Part shown: piece after piece, positions 1-10,059 of the stretch
How the letters are laid out: every line of letters begins with the position of its first letter
Position numbering within the stretch: the first letter of the stretch is position 1
Assembly (NCBI RefSeq): GCF_028640845.1
Contig: NC_080539.1
Coordinates: forward strand, 372,256,233 to 372,320,232
Direction of reading: 5' to 3'
Length of the DNA stretch: 64,000 nucleotides
DNA from: Ahaetulla prasina
Taxonomy: Eukaryota > Chordata > Lepidosauria > Squamata > Colubridae
The notes under the pieces: generated by a model
Seen by the model: the letters and a program-made list of their open reading frames with translations, nothing else
What the model was told of the DNA's origin: nothing
Database searches by the model: none
Position numbers and translations under genes: made by a program

Positions 1-199
1 ATTTTTCCCTCTTTCTCTTTCTCTCTCTCTCTTTCTTTTTGCATAAATACCAGTAGAAGAGAATATTTGTAGCTCAGGGTTGAACTGTGAGGTCTTTGGT
101 GCTCTTTCAGCTTCGTGGTTTTCTTGCAGACATTTTGTGACCCAGCTAGGTAACTCATCAGTCCTAGTGAATGTGGGATTTGCTCCCTGTTTATATATA

Positions 200-355
200 G
201 TATAGATCAGGGGTCTCCAACCTTGGCAACTTTAAGACTTGTGGACTTCAACTCCCAGAGTTCCTCAGCCAGCTTTGCAAAGCTGGCTGAGGAATTCTGG
301 GAGTTGAAGTCCACAAGTCTTAAAGTTGCCAAGGTTGGAGACCCCTGGTATAGAT
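200..355. mobile_element. Foldback hAT-like MITE with perfect 8-bp target duplication
   Basis: The element (208-347) reads as a nearly perfect 140-nt palindrome that begins CAGGGGTCTCC and ends GGAGACCCCTG. It is flanked by identical 8-mers GTATAGAT at 200-207 and 348-355. The CAG...CTG ends and the 8-bp duplication fit a non-autonomous hAT element. A second intact copy is at 10539-10669. Half copies lacking one arm occur near 39275, 43285 and 47660. Confidence 0.85.
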
Positions 356-540
356 AGTCCTTGACTTACAACCCTTTGTTTAGTGACTGTTCAAAGGCAC
401 TGAAAAAAGTAATTTATGACTGTTTTTCACACTAATGTTGCGGTCACGTGACCAAGATTTGGATATTTGGCAAATGGCCTTTTTTAGGGTTGTCCTCTTT
501 TAGAATAATGATGCAGATCATGCCAATAGCATTGTTCCTG
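356..540 (+). repeat. Fragment of foldback MITE family 'FB' (5' half)
   Basis: It begins with the family's terminal sequence (tagtccttgacttacaa) and continues with the typical phrases for gaagtt, ctgaaaaaagt and gtcacgtga. The 3' half is missing. Better copies lie at 28088-28470, 41157-41540 and 56640-57022. Confidence 0.7.
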
Positions 541-563
541 ATATTTGTATGAGTTTTAGATAA

Positions 564-700
564 ACCAGCTTATAGAATCACAGAGCTGGAAGGAACCTCA
601 GAGATCTTCTAGTCCAACCCCCTGCTCAAGCAGGAGACCCTACACCATTCTGAATAAGTGGCTGTCCAATCTCTTCTTAAAACCCTCCAGTGATGGGGCA
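564..700 (-). mobile_element. CR1 LINE 3' end, antisense
   Basis: Antisense CR1 3' end: the phrases agctggaagg, cttctagtccaacc and ctgctcaagcagg are the reverse complement of the conserved CR1 tail seen in sense orientation near 45100. It abuts the pentanucleotide array on its 5' side. Confidence 0.8.
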
Positions 701-705
701 CCCAG

Positions 706-851
706 AATTATATTATATTATATTATATTATATTATATTATATTATATTATATTATATTATATTATATTATATTATATTATATTATATTATATTATATTA
801 TATTATATTATATTATATTATATTATATTATATTATATTATATTATATTAA
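706..851. repeat. (TATTA)n pentanucleotide microsatellite
   Basis: About 29 uninterrupted copies of a TATTA unit. Pentanucleotide arrays next to CR1-type LINEs are typical of snake genomes. Confidence 0.95.
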
Positions 852-1447
852 CTATGAAATGGGATAGGATAGGATAGGATAGGATAGGATAGGATAATGG
901 AGTGGAAAGGAATGGAACAGAACACAGAACAGAATAAAATAATGGAGTGGAACGGAATAGAACAGAACACAGAACAGAATAGAATAGAATAATGGAGTGG
1001 AACGGAAAAGAACAGAATAGAACAGAACAGAATAGAATAATGGAGTGGAATGGAACAGAACGGAACAGAACACAGAACAGAACAGAACAGAATAATGGAG
1101 TGGAAAGGAACGGAACAGAACAGAACACAGAACAGAATAGAACAGAATAATGGAGTGGAACGGAACAGAACAGAACACAGAACAAAACAGAACAGAATAA
1201 TGGAGTGGAACGGAATGGAACAGAACACAGAACAGAATAGAATAATGGAGTAGAATGGAACAGAACAGAACACAGAACAGAACAGAATAATAAAGTGGAA
1301 CGGAACAGAACAGAACACAGAACAGAATAGAACAGAATAGAATAATGGAGTGGAATGGAACAGAATAGAACACAGAACAGAACAGAATAGAATAATGGAG
1401 TGGAATGGAACGGAACACAACAGAACACGGAACAGAACAGAACAGAA
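852..1447. repeat. (GGATA)n followed by an AATGGAGTGGAA minisatellite
   Basis: A short (GGATA)n run leads into about 11 units of 45-55 bp. Each unit starts aatggagtgg and is filled with aacaga, aataga and acacag blocks. The long Phe/Ser/Leu/Cys reading frames across it are products of the pentameric repeat and are not genes. Confidence 0.9.
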
Positions 1448-1500
1448 TTCTTTATTGGCCAAGTGTGATTAAACAAAGAAGGAATTTGTCTCCGATACAG
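1448..1500 (-). repeat. Diverged L3-type LINE 3' end, antisense
   Basis: The phrase ttattggccaagtgtgatt followed by ggaatttgtct matches the antisense 3' end of the L3-type LINE seen at 31254 and 41680. From 1500 to about 2160 I recognise nothing: the sequence is mostly unique-looking, without a convincing coding frame. Confidence 0.6.
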
Positions 1501-2165
1501 AAACTCTCAGTTTACATACTCCATACCATATCAAATAATAATAATGATACCAAAGCAATAAATAAAAGTACCAAAAACGCAAGACCCAAACAGCATACGA
1601 GTGACACAAAAACAAAAACGGAACGACAACCAACCAGACCCCAAACGCACTTTGGCAGCGGGTGAAGGCATGTTTACTTTCCAGCCAGCCTGAGCGTTTG
1701 TTTGCTTGGCATGTCGAAATGGTCTGTTGCAGTCCTGGCCTTTCCCCCATCGTCCGGTTTTGGAAATTGTTTTTCCTTTGAAGAAGGGCACTGCGCGTAT
1801 GGTGGATGGAGGCACGTTTTAAGGTAAGGAGCACACTCTTAAAGGCCAGTCTAGGGTCAAGGGACCAGCGCCACCCACAAACCAAATGAGTGAAAACAAG
1901 ATTTAAAAGAAGGCTGATAACGAACAAACGTTTTAGTTCAAAGGAAACCAATGCAGACCAAAAAGAAAATTAAAAAAAAGACTGAACCTTTTAAATTGGG
2001 GAGAGCAAATCCTATTCCCTTAATTCGGTGCCGTGTTTCTTCTGCGATACTGTAAGTTATTATCATCGATTATGCAAAAATTAGACCGAGGACATAGCTT
2101 TTCCTTCCTTCCCTGACTTTTGTCTCTTTCCCTTCCTTTTTGACATCCTCACACTATTTATTTTC

Positions 2166-2236
2166 CTTCTTCCTTTCCTTTCCTTTCCTTTCCTTTCCTT
2201 TCCTTTCCTTTCCTTTCCTTTCCTTTCCTTTCCTTC
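2166..2236. repeat. (CCTTT)n microsatellite
   Basis: About 14 tandem copies of a pentanucleotide inside a wider pyrimidine-rich stretch (2100-2240). Confidence 0.9.
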
Positions 2237-2369
2237 TCTTTTGTCTGGTGCCCTACAAATATTTATTTGTATCCTGCCTTTATGATTATTTTTATAAATA
2301 ACTCAAGGAAGTGAACCTATTCCACACACCTCCCTCCCGCCCTCTTATTTGCCTCACAACACAACAACT

Positions 2370-2492
2370 CTGCGAGGTGGGCTGAGCTGAGAGAGAGGGA
2401 CTGGTTCAAAGTCACCCAGCTTGGTGTGACTAGAACTCACTGTCTCCTGGTGATTGGCCCAAAGTCACCCAGATGGCTTTCAGCGTAAGGCT
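2370..2492. repeat. Two units of a 66-67-bp repeat family
   Basis: Contains the phrases tagaactcac, tctcctggtgattggccc and aaagtcacccag. The same unit is tandemly repeated six times at 35885-36255. Confidence 0.65.
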
Positions 2493-2497
2493 GGACT

Positions 2498-2529
<32 letters not shown>

Positions 2530-2930
2530 GAATAGAGCTGGAAGGGACCTTGGAGGTCTTCTAGTCCAGCCCCCCTGCTCAAGCAGGAAACCCGATCCCA
2601 TTTCAGAGAAATGGCTGTTCAGTCCCTTCTTAAAAACCTCCAGTGATGAAGCACCCACAACTTCTAGTGGCAAGCTGTTCCACTGGTTAATTGTCCTCAC
2701 TGTTAGGAAGTTTCTCCTTAATTCCAGGTTGCTTCTCTCCTTGATTAGTTTCCATCCATTGCTTCTTGTCCTGCCTTCTGATTTAGAAAATAAGTTGACC
2801 CCCTCCTCTTTGTGGCAGCCCCTCAAATACTGGAATACTTCTTCTCTGCACTTTTTCCAAAGTTTCAACATCTTTTTGTAATGTGGTGACCAAACCTGGA
2901 TGTGGCATTCCAGGTGTGGCCTCTCTCATC
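2493..2930 (-). mobile_element. CR1 LINE 3' region, antisense, with (AATC)n tail
   Basis: A short (AATC)n run (2497-2528) is followed by antisense CR1. The minus strand encodes the familiar end of the CR1 reverse transcriptase ORF, including [19 protein letters not shown] (around 2700-2770). The frame is broken and 5'-truncated. Confidence 0.88.
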
Positions 2931-3401
2931 TCCTGCTATCTCAACCAGAGACTGATAGTGTAGAAGAATGTCCTGGCATGCCTCCAGCCCCCAGCCCTGG
3001 CACCATGCCCGGACAAACCGAGCAAACAAACCTCCCTCCGATAGCATGTGCGCCTGAAGCCAGCCACGAGCTGGGATTACCGGCAGCTGGGGACAAAACG
3101 ATGCAATGGATAAATCCACGCTTCCGGAGAATGGAGAGGTGACGTCAGCAAAAGGAAGGGAGGGGCAGGCCTGGATAAGTGCTGAGTCATGGAGCCACAC
3201 CCCATGGCCTATATAAAGGATCTGCTTTCTGGCATTCTTTGAGTCAGGCAAAGTCTAACTTGGATTGCTGAAGTCACATTCTGGTCTCCTGCCTGTCCTG
3301 AGAACTCTTGACAGAATTCTGGCAAAGCTGCAGAGGCTTCGCAGCCACGCTTGATACGGACTTCCCCGACCTGGCTGTCAGAGGAGGAGTGGGACACGAC
3401 A
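2931..3401 (+). mobile_element. LTR family B, 5'-truncated copy
   Basis: The sequence matches the complete LTRs at 28918-29503 and 62464-62990. It has a TATA box (tatataaag, near 3210) and ends GACACGACA at 3401. The start is lost and replaced by CR1. Upstream of the TATA box a frame stays open to about 3142, encoding a Pro-rich protein ending PRFRRMER, homologous to frames in the other copies. The 3402-3555 stretch is not recognised. Confidence 0.8.
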
Positions 3402-3555
3402 ATGGTTTATTAATGAAGGAGAACCACCTGGGTTTGTGGTTCTGGGCCGCTGACCAAATGGAGTTGAGAGTGGGTTTTTTTTATATACCTTCTTTGGGCT
3501 TTGCACTTGAGCTTCCTGTTCCTGTGCAAGAACATGTATTCTATTGGCTATTGTC

Positions 3556-3962
3556 CAGGGGTGAAATGCTCCCGGTTCGGACCGGATCACCCGATCCAGT
3601 AGCGATGGTGGCGGGTGGTTCGGAGAACTGGAAGCAAAAATCCCTGCCCCCTCCTTCCGCCCAGCTGAGCCGTGTGATCATCAGACAGTTTTGGGGGTTT
3701 TTTACTTTTAAAAGCATTTTTTCTTTGGCCGAAAAAATGCTTTTAAAAGAAAACAAAAGCCTCTGACAATCAGGCAATTCAGCTGGGATCGTCAGAGCCT
3801 TTTAAAAGCATTTTTTCTACAACCTCTTCGGCCGAAAATGTAGAAAAAATGCTTTTAAAAGTAAAAAAAAAAAAGTTGGCCACGCCCACCCAGTCACATT
3901 ACTCCCCACCACCAAGCCACGCCCACAGAACTGGTAGTAGCAAATTTTACATTTCACCACTG
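3556..3962. mobile_element. hAT-like MITE (CAGGGGTGAAATG family)
   Basis: Terminal inverted repeats CAGGGGTGAAATG and CATTTCACCACTG bound 407 bp. The flanks CTATTGTC and CAATTGTC match at 7 of 8 positions. Inside are several short palindromes built on aaaagcatttttt. Related copies are at 15319, 42421, 50588 and 63379. Confidence 0.85.
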
Positions 3963-4289
3963 CAATTGTCCGATTCCTATGGGGTCATGTAGGGGTCATA
4001 GCTGGCTCTATAGGCAAAAGAGGAAATGCAAATCCGAGGTGTTTGTCCAAGCTACGTTTGGTTGAAGTTTGGACTGCTATATGGTAATGCAATGAAAGGG
4101 GCTTGTGTTCTAAAAGGGTGTTGGGCAATTTCTTTCTTTTTTTTAATTCTTTTTTTATTTTTTAACAAAACAAAAACAGAAAAACAACAATACATAACAT
4201 ACATTGACATAAAACGTATACTCTTTCTTCACATCATTTGTTTCCTTATTCGTCTCAAATTTACAGTACATCCTTATTCCCGCTCTCGT
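3963..4289. other. Unassigned, A/T-rich sequence
   Basis: No gene and no complete repeat was recognised. A T-rich run near 4130 leads into A-rich sequence that may belong to the L1 remnant starting near 4290. Confidence 0.5.
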
Positions 4290-4349
4290 TTCATTTAAGG
4301 CTTGCTAAGATGTACCCGAATAGCTCCACATTATGTTGGAAGTGTAAAA

Positions 4350-4352
<3 letters not shown>
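4290..4352 (+). mobile_element. L1 ORF2 remnant, first part
   Basis: The + strand encodes LAKMYPNSSTLCWKCKK, the Cys-containing motif near the end of L1 ORF2. The continuation of the same motif (GTYYH...WTCP) resumes near 10066. The L1 copy was therefore split by the LINE insertions between 4353 and about 10060. Confidence 0.75.

Positions 4353-4412
<60 letters not shown>
4353..4412. repeat. (AT)n microsatellite
   Basis: About 30 AT dinucleotides. They lie exactly where the 3' tail of the older antisense LINE should be, so they probably grew from that tail. Confidence 0.95.
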
Positions 4413-4415
<3 letters not shown>

Positions 4416-4640
4416 TTTCATTTTGTTACAACAGTATATACAATCATCAACATAAACAATAACCCATCATGAGAGAAAAAAAGTATATATAAGTAAAAGT
4501 ATGCAACAAGTATGTTAATTTGATATAATGAAGGGAACAATAGGACAGGAACGGTAGGCACTTTTGTGCTCTTATGCACGCCCCTTATAGTCCTCTTAGG
4601 AATGGGGTGAGGTCAATAGTAGACAGTTTTTGGTTGAAGA
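4413..4640 (-). mobile_element. 3' end of an older LINE copy, antisense
   Basis: The reverse complement of 4540-4635 matches the 3' end of the full-length LINE (9640-9745), including the ORF2 stop region and the 3' UTR. Its ORF2 continuation is at 9836-10030. It is therefore an older copy of the same family, split by insertion of the full-length element. Confidence 0.8.
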
Positions 4641-5636
4641 TTTTGGGGTTTCCGGAAGATGGCGACCAGGAAGGTTGCACCGGAGAAATGCTCTCTGTAA
4701 AAGGGCTCTTTTGAGCTCTTAGGAGAGCAGTTTCCCCGAAGATTCCTTGCTGGCGATACTCCAGAGCCGAAGGTTTTTCCAGGCTGCCGTGGATTGAGGC
4801 TGCCGAGGTTCTTCCAGGCTGCTGATGACTCAGGCGGTGGGCGAAGAGTCGGAGACCGCCGGAGCCTGGACTGCCGCAGCCACGCCGCAGCCACGCCGCC
4901 CGCTACCGCCGCCAGCCCTGAGCCGCCGCCAGCCCTGAGACTGCCGCTGCCGGTTGTGCCGCCACCGGAGCTGCCAGCCCCAAGACTGCTGCTGCCAGCT
5001 GCCACTGGTGCCGCCGGAGCCGCCGCCGGAGCCGCCGCCAGCCCGTGGCGCCACGGGCCGCCGCCAGACCTGCCGCCAGCCCCGGGATTGCCGCTACCGC
5101 TTGTGCCGCCAGAGCCGCCGCCAGACCCGAGACCACCGCTACCGCATTAAAGGCGGCTGGAGACACCCGAAACCACTAAAGCCACCCCACCAGACCCGGG
5201 ACTGCCGCTGCCGCTGCCGATACCGTGAGTCGCACCGCTGCCATCACCGCCTCCATCGCCTCCCACATTGCTACAAACTTTAAATTTCCCACCAAGGAGA
5301 TAAAAGCCCAGCAACATTTACAACAACCCTAATCAACCTATCCCCCAATCGGCAGGACTGCTGCAGGACTACTGGTGAGTTCCTAGGAGACTCCAGTCTC
5401 CCGGCCTCTACTGACTTTTTGAATCTCCCGCCATTACAGCCACCTGTAAAGAAGCTTCTCCAACCACCCTATCTCACCATTTTAAATTTCCCGCCAAATC
5501 TCACTGTTACCATAGTAACTCCCTATTACCATAGCAACTGCCAAATTGACTACCATTTAAAGTTAAAGAGACAGATATAAAATCAAAGATAATTGATTAA
5601 GTGACAGACACTTAATCATTACTAAAATAAATAAAA

Positions 5637-5667
<31 letters not shown>

Positions 5668-5694
5668 AACAAAGGAATAAGAAAGATCATCATT

Positions 5695-6903
5695 ATGCCA
5701 GCCAGAAAATCAAACGCTGATAAAATCTTAGAATCAAGATTAACAACTATTGAACAAAACATAGATAAAAGATTACAAGCTATTGAACAAAACCTAGAAA
5801 AAAGAATTCAAAATATTGAACAAAACCTAGAAAAAAGAATTCAAAATATTGAACAAAACTTAGAAAAAAAAATTCTATCAGTTATTGAACAAAGTTTCAC
5901 AGATTTGATAAAACAAATTTCAACACTAAAAAATGAAAACTCTAATGATCTAAATCTCTTCCAAACTCATCTATCACCACAAAATATACAACTTACAACT
6001 CAACCTAGACATCAAATTAATACAACACAACCCAATCAACAAACAACTACTAATCAACTAATCAGAGATGCAATGGAGAGAGGACAAAAAATAAATAATG
6101 CAATATTATTTGGACTTGAAAACACAAATGAACCAGATATCAATAAGATTCACAACATCATTGGAAATTATAATTCATCAACCATCTCCCCAAATGAAAT
6201 AATTGCTGTCTCCAGAGATGGACCAGAATATAAAAACAGCGATGGGACAACAGCACCAAGATTTTGTAGAGTTATATGCACTAATGAGGACAGCAAACGC
6301 AAATTCATAAAGACTATAAACTCAATTGCTAAATCCAACCCTACCTACAGTAAACTTAGATCACGTCCTGACCTATCCTTTCTACAAAGGATACGCTCTC
6401 GTGAACTTCGCACAGAACTTAAAAGAAGACAAGACAATGGTGAATCCAACCTATACATCGACTACCATGCTGATTGCATAAAAAATAAAACCTGCAATCA
6501 AAAAATCACCTCCAAACCCCCCATCACCCATAACAATCAACCAGCCATCCCAGTATTCAACCAAGTACCCATCCCCCTACCTCCCATTCAACCAACCATC
6601 TTACCAACTATCCAACCAACAGCCATCCAATCAACAATCCAACCAGCCATCCAACCAACCATCCAACCAACCATCCAAACAGCCATCCAAGCAGCCATCC
6701 AAGCAGCCATCCAAACAGCCATCCAACCAGCCATCCAAACAGCCACCCAACAATCCACCCAACCAGCCATCCAAACAGCCACCCAACAATCCACCCAACC
6801 AGCCATCCAAACAACCATCCATCCAAACACCCAAACTACCATCCAACCATCTATACAACCATCTATTGTCCACAACCCCCAACCTACTAACACCCAAAAC
6901 TAG
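5695..6903 (+). CDS. LINE ORF1 protein (coiled coil, RNA-binding type)
   Basis: An intact 402-residue frame from an ATG 27 bp after the (TAAA)n run. Residues 19-62 are four 11-residue repeats (IEQNLEKRIQN type), which fit a hendecad coiled coil used for trimer or oligomer formation. Residues about 125-265 are a central domain with RFCRVICTNEDSKRKF and RPDLSFLQRIRSRELR, resembling ORF1 proteins of CR1-like elements. Residues about 290-395 are degenerate four-residue AIQT/PTIQ repeats from a 12-bp minisatellite. By analogy it would bind LINE RNA in the cytoplasmic particle. The frame ends at TAG (6901-6903), in the same frame as ORF2. Whether it is expressed cannot be told. Confidence 0.8.
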   Translation: MPARKSNADKILESRLTTIEQNIDKRLQAIEQNLEKRIQNIEQNLEKRIQNIEQNLEKKILSVIEQSFTDLIKQISTLKNENSNDLNLFQTHLSPQNIQLTTQPRHQINTTQPNQQTTTNQLIRDAMERGQKINNAILFGLENTNEPDINKIHNIIGNYNSSTISPNEIIAVSRDGPEYKNSDGTTAPRFCRVICTNEDSKRKFIKTINSIAKSNPTYSKLRSRPDLSFLQRIRSRELRTELKRRQDNGESNLYIDYHADCIKNKTCNQKITSKPPITHNNQPAIPVFNQVPIPLPPIQPTILPTIQPTAIQSTIQPAIQPTIQPTIQTAIQAAIQAAIQTAIQPAIQTATQQSTQPAIQTATQQSTQPAIQTTIHPNTQTTIQPSIQPSIVHNPQPTNTQN

Positions 6904-9692
6904 GTATGCACGCCCCTTACCTCTTCAACACCAATCATATCAGATCTCAAATGCAAATTGATAAATGCAAGAAGCATAGTCAACAAATTACCTGAATTTA
7001 TCCTCTTATTAAACAGTGGCACATTTGATATCATTTTTGTTTGCGAAACATGGCTGAATTCATCCCTTCCTGACTCCATTATCTCAAACAAAGAATATCA
7101 AGTCTATCGATCAGATCGGGAAAACCGAAGAGGTGGTGGAGTGGCTATCTTTACAAAAGACACTGAATCTAAAAATATCCAAGTAGCACATAAACTCTCT
7201 TCCTGAAACCATAGTATGCGACCTATCCCTTGACACTACTCTTGATTCTTACTATGCTACAGAGCCCCCGACTATGACATTACCCACGCAAATATGCTAA
7301 CCTCAATGCTAACATGGACTACCTCTTGCCCATACCCTCTTATCTTCCTTGGTGACTTAAATCTACCTCTCATTAACTGGACAACCAATGAATGTTCAAC
7401 TGACCCAATCCATACTACACTATACAACGCTGTTACAAACCTAGGTCTTGAACAACTTGTAACTAACAATACAAGACTCAACAACTGCCTTGACCTCATC
7501 TTCTGCAACAATCCAAACTCAATTTACGGTATACAAATTAAAGAACCTTTTTCAAACAGTGACCACTGCATGATTGATTTTCGTCTCAATATCGTCCATA
7601 CTTAATTCGTCATAACACCAGAACTCCCAACTACAACTTCAAGAAAGCCAATTACGACCTTATAAACAACGATCTTTCACTTCTGAACTGGCAAAATCTG
7701 TTTGCAACCTGCATAACCGCTGATGACCTCTATAGAATCTTCCTACTTGAAATCAATAGAGTCATTAAATTATATGTACCACGAATGACTACCATGTCCA
7801 AGAAAACAAACTACCCATATCAATAAAAAGCTTCAATCAAAAAAATCCTCTGGAAAAGAAACAAAAAGGCTATGTTACAAACTTCAGAAACCGTTACAGA
7901 AACATATGCAACCAAATTAAAACTGAATGCACAAATTACCACACCAAGCAAGAAGAAAACCTTTACGCACAAATTCCAATCGTGCCTTTTATAATTTTGT
8001 CAACAGTAAACTTAAAGATTCAAGATCCATCCCACCACTAAAAGATTCTAACAACAAAGAATGCAATGACGAAACAGTCAAAGCAAACCTCTTCAACATT
8101 TTCTTTGGCTCAGTTTTTGTTAACTCCGATAACACATATCCAACATTCCACAAACGAACCAGCAATGACTATGATGATCTAACTCATATAGATTTCACAG
8201 AAGACAACGTTGGTAAAGCTCTTCACAACTTAAAACCATCGCTTTCTATTGGACCTGATGGTCTATGTGCATATTTCTTAAAAAAACTTTCCATTAATAT
8301 AGCTGAACCCCTAAGTATTATCTTTGATAAAGCTTTCACTACCAGTTCTCTTCCCAAACTTTGGTCACTAGCCACAGTCATCCCCATCTTCAAAAAGGAG
8401 ACCCCAGCTTAGTCGAAAACTACAGACCGATCTCCCTTTGCTCGTCACCTGCAAAGTCATGGAATCTATCATCAACCAATCCATTACCTCACACTTAGAA
8501 ACTAACAACCTACTCTCCAACAAACAATTTGGTTTCAGTTATCATGTAACTTACAACTTCTCCACTGCAAAAACATATGGACTTCAAATCTAGATCAAGG
8601 CAAATCAATAGATGCAATCTACATAGACTTCTGCAAAGCTTTTGACTCAGTAGTACACGATAAACTTCTCCTTAAACTAACATCCTATGGCATCTCAGGA
8701 CCCCTCCACAAATGGATATCTGCTTTTCTGTCTAACAGACAACAAGTGGTCAAAATTGGCAATGCTTTATCAAATCCTGTTCCTGTCAAGAGTGGCGTTC
8801 CTCAAGGCAGCGTCCTTGGACCAACACTCTTTATTCTATACATTAATGATCTTTGTGACCATATCTCAAGTAATTGTGTTCTCTTTGCTGACGATGTCAA
8901 ACTATTTAACACCACAGACAACACTTCTATCATTCAAAACGACCTTGACCATCTAACCGCTTGGTCTAAAATTGGCAGCTCAAATTTCAACCAGCAAATG
9001 CTCAGTCTTACATATAGGAAAAAAGAACTCTAAAACTAAGTACATACTAGATGGACATTACCTTACAGACGACCCCCATCCCGTTAAAGACCTTGGAGTT
9101 TTCATGTCAAATGATCTAAGTGCCAAAGCCCACTGCAACTACATAGCAAAAAAAGCTCTAAGAGTTGTAAACCTAATTTTAGCTTCTTTTCCAAAACACC
9201 ACACTACTAACCAGAGCATATAAAACATTTGCTAGACCAATTCTAGAATACAGCTCACCTGTTTGGAACCCTCACCACATCTCTGACATCAATACAATTG
9301 AACGTGTCCAGAAATATTTTACAAGAAGAGTTCTCCATTCCTCTGAAAACAACAAAATACCTTATCCCACCAGACTTGAAATCCTAGGCTTAGAAAACTT
9401 GGAACTCCGTCGCCTTCGACAAGACCTAAGTTTAGCTCACAGAATCATCTATTGTAATGTCCTTCCTGTCAAAGACTACTTCAGCTTTAATTGCAATAAT
9501 ACAAGGGCAACCAATAGATTTAAACTTAATGTAAACCGCTTTAATCTAGATTGCAGAAAATACGACTTCTGCAACAGAATCATCAGTGCTTGGAATACTT
9601 TACCTGACTCTGTGGTCTCTTCCCATAATCCTAACAGCTTTAACCAAAAACTTTCTACTATTGACCTCACCCCATTCCTAAGAGGACCATAA
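6904..9692 (+). pseudogene. LINE ORF2 endonuclease-reverse transcriptase, frameshifted
   Basis: The frame follows ORF1 directly after TAG. Endonuclease motifs are present in order: NARSIVNK, CETWLNS, the GDLN region (about 7350) and SNSDH (about 7556). Reverse transcriptase motifs follow: GPDGL (8250), [11 protein letters not shown] (8790) and FADD (8884). The C-terminal region ends LRGP before TAA (9690-9692). Several frame changes and stops (near 7205, 7605, 7900, 8412, 8600, 9030, 9223) break it, so this copy cannot make a full enzyme. The homologous regions are all present and in order, so the copy is degraded rather than truncated. Confidence 0.85.
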
Positions 9693-9835
9693 GGGGCGTG
9701 CATAAGCGCACAAACGTGCCTACCGTTCCTGTCCTATTGTTTTTCTTTTCTTCTTCCTATATATGTTTATATGTGTATATACTATATAATCTTTTTGTAT
9801 GATGTTGTGACAAAATAAATAAATAAATAAATAAA

Positions 9836-10030
9836 TAAACTATAGAGTCAGGTAGTGAGTTCCAAGCATTAAGAACTCTGTTACAAAAGTCATATTTTCT
9901 GCAATCAAGTTTGAAGCGGTTGACATTAAGTTTGAATCTATTGTTTGCTCTTGTATTGTTGCGATTGAAGCTGAAGTAGTCTTTTACAGGAAGGATATTA
10001 CAATAGATGATTCTGTGTATTAAACACACA
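9836..10030 (-). mobile_element. Older LINE copy, ORF2 C-terminal piece, antisense
   Basis: The minus strand encodes HRIIYCNILPVKDYFSFN and DCRKYDFCNR, nearly the same as 9430-9600 of the full-length element. It is the upstream continuation of the antisense fragment at 4413-4640. Confidence 0.85.
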
Positions 10031-10059
10031 TATGTTAAATATGTGTTAAATATTTAACA

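Larger units (their letters stand above)
4645..9835 (+). mobile_element. Near full-length CR1-group LINE (two ORFs)
   Basis: A 5.2-kb non-LTR retrotransposon. It has a GC-rich 5' UTR (4645-5620, with GCCGCC runs at 4868-5230 and an AAGATGGCGAC motif at 4656), a (TAAA)n run at 5624-5668, ORF1 (5695-6903), a damaged ORF2 (6904-9692), and a 3' UTR ending in (AATA)n at 9813-9835. ORF2 has an apurinic-type endonuclease and a reverse transcriptase. The C-terminal part, with RPILEYSSPVWNP, places it in the CR1 group rather than L2 or L1. The exact 5' end is inferred from where the older antisense copy stops. Confidence 0.85.

Noticed and set aside
838..1476. Overlapping minus-strand frames of 188-212 codons rich in Phe, Ser, Leu and Cys
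   Set aside because: Three frames are open at once because the underlying pentanucleotide repeat has no stop codons in that strand. There are no gene-like features.
4613..5283. Ala/Pro/Gly-rich frames on both strands at 4613-5283
   Set aside because: They come from GCCGCC repeats in the LINE 5' UTR.
6588..6897. Trp/Gly-rich minus-strand frames
   Set aside because: Shadow of the 12-bp repeat in the LINE ORF1 C terminus.
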